Below are positions 24,636 through 36,400 of a stretch of DNA of 64,000 bases, piece after piece. The stretch is from contig WIUZ02000016.1 in the NCBI GenBank assembly GCA_015956445.1, positions 434,001 to 498,000 on the forward strand, written 5' to 3'. This stretch comes from Thelephora terrestris. Its lineage: Eukaryota; Basidiomycota; Agaricomycetes; Thelephorales; Thelephoraceae. How positions within the stretch are numbered: position 1 is the stretch's first letter; each line of letters begins with the position of its first letter. The notes beneath the pieces were generated by a model. That model made no database searches. It saw nothing but the letters and a program-made list of their open reading frames with translations, and had not been told where the DNA came from. Made by a program: the position numbers and the translations under genes.

Positions 24636-26243
24636 ATGCCAAATCCTCCGGGTAGGAGAATGGCCTCAGGCCCCATCAAACCCAGCCAGCCAATCAAACA
24701 AGTACACGAAGCAATGAGAGCCATACCGTCCGCAGTGAAGAACGCAGAGGATGCCAGGTCATATTTATTCTCCAAAAACTGGCTCACCCCAGCAGACGAA
24801 ATCTCGCTCGAAACCCTGGCAAGAACCCTTTTCGGGCTGGTTATTGATCCCACCGTCAAACTCAATAAAGAAGCATCTAACCCGATCCTCGCCGTCGCCT
24901 ATCTAATCACCGAGAAGTGCGAAGACAATATCAGACTCAATGTGGCCGACACCATCACCAAACACCTGCTGGACGCACTAGCCCCAATCACTAACAGCAT
25001 CCAAGAGAAGTTTGATACGCATCTGAAGGCCGTCACTGAATCCAACAAAGCCTATCTGGAGATCAACGAGAAACTGCAACAGACGCAAGAGAAGTTAGAG
25101 GAATCAGCCCAAAAGGCAACAACCCCCACCAGATCCTACAGCCAAGCCGCCGCCACCCCACCACAGCAACAACCCCCTCCCCCCTTCCCCCCCTTCCCCA
25201 CCTACACGTCACCCAACGCAGCACTCTCCCAGCTTCAAGTCAAAAACCGAGAGGAGGTAAAGAGACGGCAAGTATTGATCGACTTCGATAAGGACGCGAA
25301 CCCGTCCCTCGAAGTACTGAACGAAGCAACTCTCACCAGGAAAGCCAAAGACGCCTTGAACGCCACCTGGGCGGCGGCGCGGGAACCCAAACCCGAACGC
25401 CCAAACTTAAAAACGATCATACTGATGAAGAACGGCGGCTTACTCTTAGAACTAGATTCCACGGAAACAGCTGACTGGCTTCGCCACCCCAACACACGCG
25501 AAAGCTTCCTAACAGGCCTAGGATCCGGGGCGAACATCAAAGACAGAACGTACCAAGTGATCGTGCAGTTTGTGCCGATCCAATTCGACCCAGAGATACA
25601 GGAGAACTTGAGGAACTACGAGATCTTTAACGGTCTCGAAGAGAACTCAGTACTAAAGGCCGAATGGATCAAACCGCCCGGATCGAGAACGGCAACCCAG
25701 AAAGTAGCGACACTAAGGGTATATCACAGGGACGTGGAGTCCGCCAACAAGATCCTCAGCGAAGGTGCGTCTGTCTTCAACAAACCCACAGTTCCGAGGA
25801 AGCCCAAGAAGGAGCCCATGCGGTGCCTACACTGCCAATTATTTGGCCACGAACGCCGGGACTGTAACTACGAGTACCCGAGATGTGGTCGATGCACCGA
25901 GACTCACCGAACTGACGAGTGCGAAGCTAACCCAGACGAGTTCAAATGCGTCAACTGCTCAGGTAACCACCCTAGCTACAGCAGAAACTGCTCCTACTTT
26001 GAAGAGAGATGCAAACGAACTGACATGAGGAGACCCGAAAACAACCTCGCCTTCTACCCCACAGATGAACCGTGGACCTGGGCCACAATGCAGCTACACA
26101 CCCGCTCGAACCCACCAGATCCACCCCGACCGCCGCCACCAGCCCGTCAGCCAGGCCTCCGCCAAACCCACCTCACCCACAACACCAACGCCCCCACGAC
26201 GAACGTGACCAGAGACGCACCCCCCCCGAACCCCCCCCAATGA
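24636..26243 (+). CDS. LINE ORF1, zinc-knuckle RNA-binding protein
   Basis: ORF1 has 535 codons from ATG 24636 to TGA 26241-26243. The N-terminal half is helical with a likely coiled-coil stretch (EKLQQTQEKLEESAQKA, about residues 145-160) followed by a Pro/Gln-rich linker. The C-terminal third carries three Cys/His knuckles: CLHCQLFGHERRDC, CGRCTETHRTDEC and CVNCSGNHPSYSRNC (about residues 395-455), as in ORF1 or Gag-like proteins of I/Tad1-type LINEs. The protein would bind the element RNA and form the particle used for target-primed reverse transcription. The frame is undamaged. Its stop overlaps the ORF2 start as ATGA. Confidence 0.9.
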   Translation: MPNPPGRRMASGPIKPSQPIKQVHEAMRAIPSAVKNAEDARSYLFSKNWLTPADEISLETLARTLFGLVIDPTVKLNKEASNPILAVAYLITEKCEDNIRLNVADTITKHLLDALAPITNSIQEKFDTHLKAVTESNKAYLEINEKLQQTQEKLEESAQKATTPTRSYSQAAATPPQQQPPPPFPPFPTYTSPNAALSQLQVKNREEVKRRQVLIDFDKDANPSLEVLNEATLTRKAKDALNATWAAAREPKPERPNLKTIILMKNGGLLLELDSTETADWLRHPNTRESFLTGLGSGANIKDRTYQVIVQFVPIQFDPEIQENLRNYEIFNGLEENSVLKAEWIKPPGSRTATQKVATLRVYHRDVESANKILSEGASVFNKPTVPRKPKKEPMRCLHCQLFGHERRDCNYEYPRCGRCTETHRTDECEANPDEFKCVNCSGNHPSYSRNCSYFEERCKRTDMRRPENNLAFYPTDEPWTWATMQLHTRSNPPDPPRPPPPARQPGLRQTHLTHNTNAPTTNVTRDAPPPNPPQ

Positions 26244-29200
26244 ATGATACAACCTTACATCAACCGCAGCTTCGACTTTGGCAACAAAACGTGAACAAAT
26301 CCCTAACCTCACAGCTCCACCTCCTCAACACGGCCCGCCCGAACGACTGGGATATACTGCTCCTACAAGAACCCTGGATCAGTCAGACCAAAACCACCAG
26401 GAGTGCACCATATTGGCAAGTACTATACCCGAATTCGCACCTCAGAGACAACGCACGAACCCTACGATCTCTCATCCTAATAAACACTAACATTCCAACC
26501 AACTCATACGACCAGATCCAGTTCCCCACGCAAGACGTCACAGGCGTCCACATTACACGAGAGAGACAAAACATCTTCTTGATAAATGTGTATAACGCTT
26601 GCGACAACAACAACGCTATCACCGCGGTAAGTGAATTCCTCAAATCAAAATTCCCAGACGACCACGTACCAGACGACCACCACGTCATCCTCCTCGGCGA
26701 CTTCAATCGTCACCACGCCATGTGGGAGGAGGACCGCAACGCCCACCTCACGTCAAGCGAAGCACAGCTGCTCCCACTCCTCGACCTAGTCAGTGACTTC
26801 GACCTACGCATGGCACTCCCGCCAGCAATCCTGACCCTCCAAGCTCTATCGACCGGAAACTGGACGAGACCGGACAATGTCTGGTGCACAAGCCACTCGA
26901 TTGACCTATTCACTAACTGCTCCACCAACCCAGGACTTAGAGGCCCAAACACTGACCATCTCCCCATCCTCTCAACGATAGACATCCCACTACCCCGCAA
27001 CCAACCCAAGCAATCACGAAACTTCCGCGACGTTGACTGGAAGGCCTTCAACCAACACCTATCCGACCTCCTCGCCACCCACCCCCAGCCCCGACGCATC
27101 ACCACCCCCACGGAATTCCGATCGTCCCTCGACGTTATCAACAACACGCTGAAAGCCACCATCGAGGATCAGCTCCCCATCAGCAAACCACTACCGCACA
27201 CCAAGAGATGGTGGAACAGCGACCTGACAGACCTTCGAAAGAAGAGAAACAGACTAGCTAACGTCGCTTACAGATGGAGAGGCACTCCCGACCACCCCAC
27301 CCACCAGCAACTCAAAACCGCCAACAAACAGTACGCTGAGTTGATCGAGAGCGCGAAGAAAGAGCACTGGGAGAACTGGCTAACTAACGCCGCAGAGAGA
27401 GACATATGGACGGCGAACAAATATGCCACTGACCCTCCAACAGACAGCGGACGTACACGCATGCCCACGCTCAACTTCACAGACCCCGAAGGCAACACGA
27501 GACGTACCAGCACCAACCAAGAAAAGAGCAATGCCCTAGCTAACTCCTTCTTCCCCCCCCCCACCTGAGAGACCAGCCATCCCGCACACCCAATACCCGG
27601 AACCTGCTAACATATTCCAATTCTTCACCCCTGAACAGATCCGCAAGGCCGCCAAACGTCTTGAAGCCTACAAGGCCCCTGGCCCAGATGGGATCCCAAA
27701 CGTAGTCCTTAAAAAGACCATTGACACACTAATCAGGCACGTCTACTATGTTTACAGGGCAATCTTCGAACTCGACATCTACCCCGAAGAATGGAAGGAA
27801 TCCATCACAGTGGTGCTGTGCAAACCGGGTAAGCCATCCTACGAGGAACCAAAAGCGTACAGACCCATCGCGCTCCTCAACACACTGGGAAAACTCTTTT
27901 CCTCGATAGTCGCTGACGATCTTAGCCACTACTGTGAATCGCGAGAGGTATTCCCCGGCAACCAATTCGGCGGCAGACCAGCCCGAACTACTTCAGACTC
28001 GATGCTCCTACTGACACACAGAATCAAGGAAGCCTGGAGAAGCAGAAAAGTGGCCTCCATCCTTTTCCTTGACGTACAGGGGGCCTTTCCCAACGTAGTC
28101 AAGGAAGTTCTCATCCACAACATGCGGAAATGTGCTGTGCCAGAACGATACGTACTACTGACCGAGCGAATGCTAACGGGTCGTCGAACCAAACTCTCCT
28201 TCGATGACTTCCTCTCTGACTTCATAGACATCAACAATGGGAACAATCAAGGATGTCCCCTCTCCATGATCTTCTACGCGTTCTACAACGCCGGCCTGCT
28301 AGAGATCAGCCCGCCCACCGCAACGGATGAACAGCAATTCGGATACGTCGACGATGTCGCACTGCTCGCCATAGGTAACGACCTCACAGAAACGCACAGT
28401 AAGCTCAACGACATGATGACGTGAGAGGGCGGAGCCTTCGAGTGGTCAATGACACACAATTCGAAGTTCGAACTGTCCAAACTTGCACTCATGGACTTCT
28501 CCACCAGACCGCACCAACCCACCCCGCTGACACTAACCGACCCTTACACAAATGTCTCGACCACGATTGCTCCATCACTCACATACCGTTTCCTAGGAGT
28601 TCTATTTGACCCCAAGCTAAGATGGAACGCGCAGACGGAACGCGCCAGTCGATCAGCCTCAGCATGGATCAACCTAGTCCGCAGACTCGCTCGTACCTCA
28701 TCGGGCATCTCCGCCAAAGGTATGAGACAGCTATACACAGCAGTCGCAATCCCCAAGATGTCATACGCGGCCGAAGTCTGGTACACCCTACCGCATCACC
28801 CCACCCCCGACGCAAAACGTAGACTAGGCTCAATCAAGTTCACACAGAAGCTCATCACAGAACAAAGAAAGGCAGCTATCACCATCCTAGGAGCAATGAG
28901 AACCACAGCCGGTGACGTACTCAGTATCCATGCACACCTCCCCTTCCCACACCTATTATTTCTCAAGGCACTAATCCGTGTCGCGACCCGTCTAGTTACC
29001 CTTCCTGCCTGCCACCCGCTACACAGACCCACCCAACGAGCCGTCAGAGGAGCACCGAAAAGACACCGGAGTCCACTCCACCTGCTTTTTCTCACCACCG
29101 CAGTAAAACCGAAAAATTACGAAACAATCCAAATCACCAGGAGACATCGTAATTACGGCATGCTAGCCAACGTCAAAATAGAGGAGAACAGACAAAAGGC

Positions 29201-30332
29201 TATCCTCGACGCACACAACATCCAAGGAACGGCGATATACACTGACGGCTCGGGTTATGAACACAAGATCGGCGCAGCGGCAGTTCTCGTCAGAAACGGC
29301 ACCACCATCAGAACACTCAAATACCACCTAGGAAACGAGGAGGAGCATACGGTATACAAGGCGGAGGCAATAGCAGTGACGCTAGCCCTACACATGCTGA
29401 CAGAACTTAACCAACGTATCAACAGAGTCACGATAGGCATGGACAACCAAGCGGTCCTACTCGGCCTACAGAATCAGAAGTCGAAGCCAGGGCACCATAT
29501 AATGGACAAGATACACGACGCCCTACAAGATTTCCAGGCGATGCAAGGGAGGAGGCGAGGAGTCAAGTTGAAAGGATACAGGAAAGGCAAGGGAAGAACA
29601 AGACTGGAGGACGGGAGCAGAGGTTGGGAAGAGTGGAAGCTGAAGAGATGGTGTCACGTCGAGTTTATATGGACGCCGGGACACGAGGACATAGAGGGCA
29701 ACGAACTGGCGGACGAACAGGCAAAACTCGCAGCGCAAGGCGAATCGAGCGACAAACAAGACCTACCCCCCTTCCTACGAAGGAAACCACTCCCAGTCAG
29801 CATATCTGCGACACGACAACTCCTCAAGAAGGACCTGAAAGCGAGATGGCTCAGAGACTGGGCAGACTCACCACGCCACGACCAAACACACTCCATCGAC
29901 AACTCATTCCCCTCCAATGACTACCTACACATCATCGACCAACTGCGACGTAACCAAGCGAGCCTTCTGACTCAGCTCAGAACGGGACACATTCCTCTGA
30001 ACCAGATCCTATTCAGAATCAAACGCGCTGAAACACCCCACTGCCCACACTGCGGACCAGGAGCGATCGAGACCATAACGCACCTCATCTTCTTCTGTCC
30101 ACACTATGCCAGAGCAAGGGGGCTGCTCATGGCTAGCGTCAGCAGAAAAGATTTTACGTCCAAACACCTACTGAGCAGCAGAAAAGGAATCCCGCACCTA
30201 CTCCGTTACGTCAGCGACACCGGTCGCCTGAGGGCAACTTTCGGGGAAGTTCGCCCGAAGGACAATTTCGTCATAAAGGAAAAAGAAGTCAAGGAGAAGT
30301 CGAACGCGAGGACAACTCATCATGAGTCCTAA
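26240..30332 (+). pseudogene. LINE ORF2: endonuclease, RT, RNase H (two lesions)
   Basis: ORF2 most likely starts at ATG 26240-26242, overlapping the ORF1 stop. The AP-endonuclease region shows LLLQEPWI, GDFNRHHAMWEED and TDHLPILSTID (26340-26990). The RT region shows APGPDGIP, RPIALLNTLGK, FGGRPARTTSD, DVQGAFPNV, NQGCPLS and FGYVDDVALL (27670-28365). RNase H shows YTDGSG, YKAEAIAV, GMDNQAVL and WTPGHEDIEGNELADEQAK (29235-29740). CPHC...HLIFFCPHY follows near 30040-30105. The frame breaks at a run of ten C's (27553-27562), giving TGA at 27566-27568. A second TGA at 28422-28424 follows NDMMT and probably derives from CGA. The C-run change could also be a sequencing slip. Confidence 0.9.
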
Positions 30333-31039
30333 CACATTCGCCGAGGATAACCCATCGACCTTTCAGGCACCCTTTGGGAGTATCGGAAGGGAGGTTCCTA
30401 GTACGACGGGGAGGGCCGACAACCGCCTTACACCAATCCACCGTCCACCGCTAACACACCACAGCTCACCTCTCATCACTCGGGAATTTCCCCTCACACA
30501 AAACACTGTTTAGTCCGACTTAGATTCCATTCAACATGCGAACCAAGATCGAGAAGGAGAACGGAGAAGGAAGGACAGGAACGAGGGCGAAAGGAGGGAC
30601 GTGCTGAGGGCCATTCCACAACACCGATTACAAGCCATTCTGCCTGAAGGCCAAACCACCTTCCACCCGTCTCACAGATCGCGATGTGTAACATAGGTTT
30701 AATTACCTCCGCACAATAAACTAGCATCGAAAAAAAAAAAAAAAAAAAAACGAAGGAGGTTCTGGTGGTAAGTTTTCTAGCCGCAATCCTCCTTCCCGCC
30801 CTCGTTAACTCTGTCTCATCTTTTTACTTTTTGTTAGGCGCTGGTCGCAGAAGCAGAAATCCCGTTTTTTTACATTGCGAGCTTTTCCACTGTCCAGTTT
30901 TTTCTCTCACGATTCACTGATCTCGATTAGACTCCGCGCTTCAACGTTATGATTAAAATTTGAACACGACCCTGATTTTTGCGAGTTCTGTACGAGAGCT
31001 CTTACGAACTCATCAAAATCCACTGAGAGGTATTAGGCC

Positions 31040-32150
31040 GGTCTTGTCCTCTCCAGTCACTACCGCGTTCATAATCGAGCTCGACTCCCGACTCCAATAC
31101 GACCCAGGCGAGGAAACTGCCACCCTTCTCCGCCCCGCAACGGTTTGATTCTCCTCACGCTTGCGAGTCTCGCCGCCTCATTGCCATTGTTCTCCACCTT
31201 CCTGGCTATGCCGTGCAAGCAGCGGCTGAACCGTTATGGCGTCGACTGACATGCGAGGGACCGCTATCGAACGCGGTCAGAACCGACGGCGAGAATCGAA
31301 CAGCGTCGTCGCGTCGTGCTTCGATTATTCGATAAAGTCGTTGCCGCTGATGCTGTAGGCTGCGTTGTTACTCCTCCGTTGCGCGCTCTCTCGTTACCTT
31401 TGAGAGATCGATGTTATCGTTGCACTTGGTGTCACTTCGTTCGGCATCCTCTTTTGTCTTTACATTCTGATTGCAGTCATGGTTTATGAGAGTGTGCCCA
31501 TGTCAAATCCCCGGATCGCACATCATGCATCATTCACCACTACGTCAGGCCAAAGGTTTGGAGCGCCCTTCGCTCGACCGTCATTTTAGCCCTATCGGTT
31601 ATCGCCTCAGCCCTTACAAATACCTCGAGTCTCCACAACATCAAGAGAAACGAATTGTGGCGCATTCCACGGCGGTCCAGAGACAACGTCGTGCCCTCCT
31701 CGGGGCGCCTGGTTTGGAGGCACTTCTTACACCCTCACCATTGCCGCCCATCGCCTTGGGCGAGCCACGGCCTGGACACTAGTCACTAGTCCATTCCCCG
31801 GCCAGTGCCTATAACCTCGTTTGCAGAGTGCATAGTCAGAGACTCAGAGGACTGTTCCGTGTACCGCTCAAGAGCGTAGATCGGACCAGCAATAGTCTGA
31901 TCCGCGCCCGCTCAACGGGGAAACATCCACGACCTGCAGCATGTACCGTGCCATTTTTATGCGGTTCATTACGGTATCGAAGGTCTCGCAAATTAGAGTT
32001 CCGTGTTGTGAGTGCTTTCATGAAGTTGAACGATATCGCGGCGAGTGGATGGCTCGCACGAGTGGGTGACTGGTCGAAATTCGATCAACGAGATGAGACA
32101 CTGCAAACTAGGCGTTGCCCACATCCGGCTCCTGGCACCAGAATTATCGC
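31040..32150 (+). pseudogene. DUF6535-like pseudogene, copy 2
   Basis: Counterpart of the remnant at 10750-11990, at the same place in unit B. Visible pieces are TAFIIELDSRLQYDPGEETA near 31050-31115, LTLASLAAS near 31155, NRYGVD with MRGTAIERGQNR-like text near 31230-31290, and FMKLNDIAASGWLARVGDW near 32020-32075. Frames shift at least three times. The stretch 30760-31040 before it corresponds to the NLR terminal intron and 3' flank displaced by the LINE insertion. Copy 2 keeps some segments better than copy 1 and vice versa, so both decayed further after the duplication. Confidence 0.62.
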
Positions 32151-32426
32151 ATAATCACACGCTTGACCTCGTGAATGAGGTCTAAGTCTCCCTTGTTCTG
32201 TACACCACCGTCAGGGACTCTTTCTCGCATCCTGTTTCGAGTCGACGGAAGTAAACGGGACCGAGAACACCATTTATAAAGTAGTTGCAAGAATCTAAGT
32301 AGTGTGCTCCACTCCACTCGTCGCGTGCAGCCACATCCACAGAGTGAAGCCGGTCTGAAAAAAGTGCCGGCGAGGATCCAAGCTCCACACAGGTAGCTCA
32401 AACACCCCAACACTCACGTCCCGTTC

Positions 32427-33440
32427 TCAAAGCTCAAGCAGCCGAAGATCCACCCCACCAGAAGGCATCGACGTCGGCCCAGCACTAGTCGCAATTTTGA
32501 TCTCACCCTGCCCTTTGCCCTTCTCAATAAACCCGAAACTCCCCTTCCCACACATGTTCCTCCTCTTCTCCCTCTTCCCCTCGCCAAACTCATCGTTCGA
32601 TTTCCTCAACTCGCTCAATGTACCGAGGGATTCCGACGAGGACGGCGCGATCTCCTTCAGCGCTTTCTAAAAGTTCGAGAGGAAGATCGCCCGAGGGGGG
32701 CGCTCGGGAGTAGCAGGTTCTGTCTCCGGAGAAGCCGGTTTGGCATCTGGCGAAGGAAGGGGTTCGTCCCAGGTATCTATATCGTCCTCGACGACCACGA
32801 CACGAGCCCCGTCCTCGGAGGGGGCATCAGCGGTGGGAGTGGTGGGAGTAACAGGGGTAGCGCCCTCCTTTGTCATTTTTTAGGCCTCCCAGGGCAATAC
32901 TACACCCGCCTTGACTGCGTCCAACAACAGATCTATCCGACATGGAAGGCTCGTCAGCTTAAAGCCCTACTTCCAGACGAGACAGAGAGCGCGCGTTTGA
33001 GATCAGATCCGGAGAAATTCCCTGTCATCCTCGCCGTCTCATCAAGACTCACGTCCTCCGCAACAGTCTCGCCCTTTAACAATATTTTCAAATCTCTTTC
33101 ATCTCCTTCTCCCCAGGAAGGTCGACGAGCAACCTCCTAAGTAACCTTTTCGACACCGTATCGTCCAGATCGAACGGTCGGTTCGTCGTCCCGATCACAA
33201 CCACCCTCTGGTCTTGATAGCTGATCTTGGACATGAACTCGGTGATGACCCACCGGTGCGCCAAAGCACCTCCAGTCTCGCGAGAAGACACGCGGGCTCC
33301 AGATAGGGAGTCGATCTCGTCGGCGAAGACCACACGCGGAGAGAGCCTTCGGGCAAGGGAGTGACAGCTTTGACCAACTTCTCTCCCTCACCGACATACT
33401 AAATGGAAACATCAGCCTGAAGATCTGGGCTAAATGAGGC
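32427..33440 (-). pseudogene. AAA+ ATPase (Msp1/spastin-like) pseudogene, copy 2
   Basis: Second copy of the C-terminal AAA+ remnant. FADEIDSLSGAR lies near 33330, QRVVVIGTTNRPFDLDD near 33190, NFSGSDLK near 33000, a Pro/Glu-rich linker DIDTWDEPLPSPDAKPASPE near 32770, and SELRKSNDEFGEGKREKRRN near 32600. Compared with copy 1 it lacks the VLRPSS segment before SYQDQR and has other small differences, but it shares the missing N-terminal half and the frame break at GEKEMKEI. The truncation therefore predates the duplication. Confidence 0.75.
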
Positions 33441-33479
33441 TCCAAGGAAACTTGGCCGTCTCACTTCCGAAGAAGTCCC

Positions 33480-36400
33480 TTGTTCAGGTTTGGGTCTCCC
33501 GGTGCTGAACGCGTGGAGTTGTCCGAATACATGTGGCCGTTTGAACCCACCGCCGTGCAGGCAGGTCTAGCAGCGTCCAACGAACAGGAGTCGTCACGGT
33601 CCCACTGGAGATCTGTGGTCCGTATAATCCTATGTCAACCGTTGCTTGTATGTGCTTGTACGAGCCCATGACTCACGGGGTATATACGCCGTCCGTCATA
33701 CCGCGCGCAGTCTTTGCACGTTTAACCTGGATCCGAGGTTCCCCGACGCTAAGAAGGAGAAATCGAGTAAATGGTCGAAAGAAAGACGATAAAAGACGTG
33801 CGCTGGCATTTCCGAGAGTTAACGAGAACTTGAACTGGACTCCTGCTCACACGGAACAGACCAGGTGCCATCACCGAGAGCAACTCGACAAAGCTTCTGT
33901 AGTGTGATTTGTAGAAATTTGTTGACCTATTCCGCGAGGGGATGAGCGGACAAAGTCACGGCTCAGCTAGAGGCCCGGTGTGGCAAGGGATTGAGCAAAC
34001 CGCACCCAGAATTTTTTCCCGTCAATGGCCCTGCCAATAGCCCCACCTTCCAAGCCGCAGATTAGTAACCCTCGGACCCAGGCTGAGTATTCAAGAGGCG
34101 AAAGGAAATGCGATACCGGTGTCAAGGTAGACCCCCTCATGAAAGCATCAATGCGCGGTACGGCCTTTCGTGATAGAGGAGAAAAATGACACGAACATCA
34201 TCTGTACCCACCTGACATGCCCGAGGGTTCGAGCGAGGTGCGTTGGTGTCATTCGATTGGCGCAAGTCTCAATCAACCCGCAGGATGATCGAGGCAAGTG
34301 TATCTCCCCGTCACCGCCATGTTCTTGCTCCGGAAGACAACACCATCGCTCCCACAGCTGAACGTTGTACCACTCTCGGCATTGATGGAAAGCGTGCACC
34401 TACTATTACGATGTTCATACCGGTTAGGGCTAGCGTTGGATCTAGCGCCACGGTCTCGACAGACTCGGGAATTCCCCGTTTCCAGCGCCTTCGCTTTGCA
34501 CAGCACCCTCTCATCCTGCCCACCGCACACCACAAGCATCCATCGGGAAGCTCATGTCGACATCCTTTTACGGAACCTCGGGACCAGGTGGGCGTGCAGG
34601 ATATCAACCTGTCCTCGAACGACCGGTGAGCAGACACCTTGCAGCTCCCGAGTCGATGTTGATGTGGTTGGGGCAGATATCGACTGAACAATCGTTATAC
34701 AACGAAATCAGGAGGCTAAATGTGAGGCTGTTCATTGACGTCCTGAACTTCGGGCCTCGGGGCTGAAAACCTACAAGCGCACTGTCCAGGTGCTGCACGA
34801 GGTAGAATGCTTTCCTTCGGGCGCGGCACGTTTCTAATTCAACTGCAGGAGTCGTCCGCGACGCGGGAGAAGGTTGATGCATTGTTGGAGGAGTTAGCAA
34901 GGTCTGGCCTAGGGGTGGACAGCGGGAATACGGCACACGAAGCGCAGCCAACGCGGAGTGCTCCTGCGCCCACGTCAGTCAACTTGATCCTTGTCGATCG
35001 ATCTTTCACTGAACTCTTTCCAGAGCTCCAGAAGAACTCAGGGACAAGCTTCAAGGCCTTTCTGATCGCATCGAGAATGTGGGCCGCATGGGAAGCAACA
35101 AAGATATCAAGGATGTCTTCGCGCTCATCGATGGTATTCGAGATACAGTTGCCGATTGCCAGGTAAGTAGCAGGGCTTGGATCTAGTCTGATCTGACTGC
35201 TGACAAATGCAGTCTATTACGCTTGCAGCCAGCATACCCGGTGAATCACCTCCTCCAGCGCCGAGGGACTTTTTCGGACGCGAAGAATTTATCGAGAGGA
35301 TGGTCGGACTCGTGGAAAACCTGGTGCCCATCGCGCTTATTGGCGCAGGAGGAATCGGGAAAACGGCTATCGCACTCATTGTCCTCCACCACGGTCGTAT
35401 TAAGGAACGGTTTGGTGGTCATCGCCGATTCATCCGTTGTGATCAGTTTCCAGCTTCCCGTGCCAATTTCCTTCGCCAACTCTCCCAGATTATTGGCGCT
35501 GGCGTCGAGAACCCAGAGGACTTGGCTTCCCTCCGGTCATTCCTGTCTTGCAGGGAAATGCTCATAGTCCTCGACAACGCCGAGTCTATTCTGGACCCAC
35601 AAGGAACCGACGCCCGGGACATACACAAGATGGTGAAGGAGCTGAGCCAGTTCAACAACATTTGCTTGTGTGTCACCTCCCGCATATCCAATGTCCCCCC
35701 GAACTGCAAGCGGCTGGGAATTCCCACGTTGCCAATGGAGGCAGCATGCAACATCTTCTACAATATCTACGGCGACGGTGATCGGTCCGGGATCATCGAC
35801 GACCTCCTTCGGCGCCTGGACTTCCACGCGCTTTCGATAACACTACTCGCCACCACCGCGTCTGACAACATGTGGAGCTTTGATAGGCTGGCAGAGGAGT
35901 GGGGCGAACAACGCACGCGGGTACTTCGGACGGACTACGACGAGAGCCTAGCAGCGACTATTGAATTGTCCCTCACTTCCCCAACATTCCGCAAACTTGA
36001 CACAAACGCGCGTGACCTCCTCGGAGTGATCGCTTTCTTCCCACGAGGCATTGACGAGAAAAATCTTGACTGGCTGTTCCCCACTGTCCCCAGTAGAAAG
36101 CTCATCTTTGATAAGTTCTGTGCTCTTTCGCTGACGTACCGGAGCAACGGCTTCGTCACGATGTTGGCCCCCATTCGAGACTATCTCTCCCCCCAAGACC
36201 CCAACTCATCTCCACTTCTTTGCGCTACCAAAGATCACTACTTCACCCGACTGTCGGTTAATCTTAATCCTAGCCACCCCGGATTTGATGAAGCACAGTG
36301 GATCAAGTCAGAAGACGAGAACGTTGAGCACCTGCTCGGTATTTTCACATCCATCGACATGGATGCACTTGACGTCTGGGATGCTTGTTACCACTTCATG

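Larger units (their letters stand above)
24489..30750 (+). mobile_element. Full-length LINE (APE + RT + RNase H; I/Tad1-like)
   Basis: A complete non-LTR retrotransposon sits just after the NLR-3 stop. It is flanked by direct repeats CGAAGGAGG (24480-24488 and 30751-30759; 11 bp if the preceding AA is counted) and ends in about 21 A's (30730-30750). The 5' UTR is about 147 bases, then ORF1 and ORF2. ORF2 order is AP-endonuclease, reverse transcriptase, RNase H, then a C-terminal Cys/His motif. The sister NLR-4 has the empty site, in the start of its terminal donor region. Two lesions in ORF2 suggest it is no longer autonomous, but intact ends and clean target duplications point to a recent insertion. 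Confidence 0.92.
13431..33479 (+). repeat. Direct repeat unit B, expanded by three transposons
   Basis: Second copy of the 6.7 kb unit: upstream block 13431-14586 (no gene seen, class II promoter), NLR-3, DUF6535-like pseudogene and AAA pseudogene in the same order and orientation as unit A. Removing the 1319, 5863 and about 6262 bp elements and their target duplications leaves close to 6.6 kb, matching unit A. Confidence 0.85.

Noticed and set aside
26094-29917. - strand open frames inside the LINE
   Set aside because: They lie opposite the endonuclease, RT and RNase H coding frames and lack motifs; shadows of GC-biased coding sequence.
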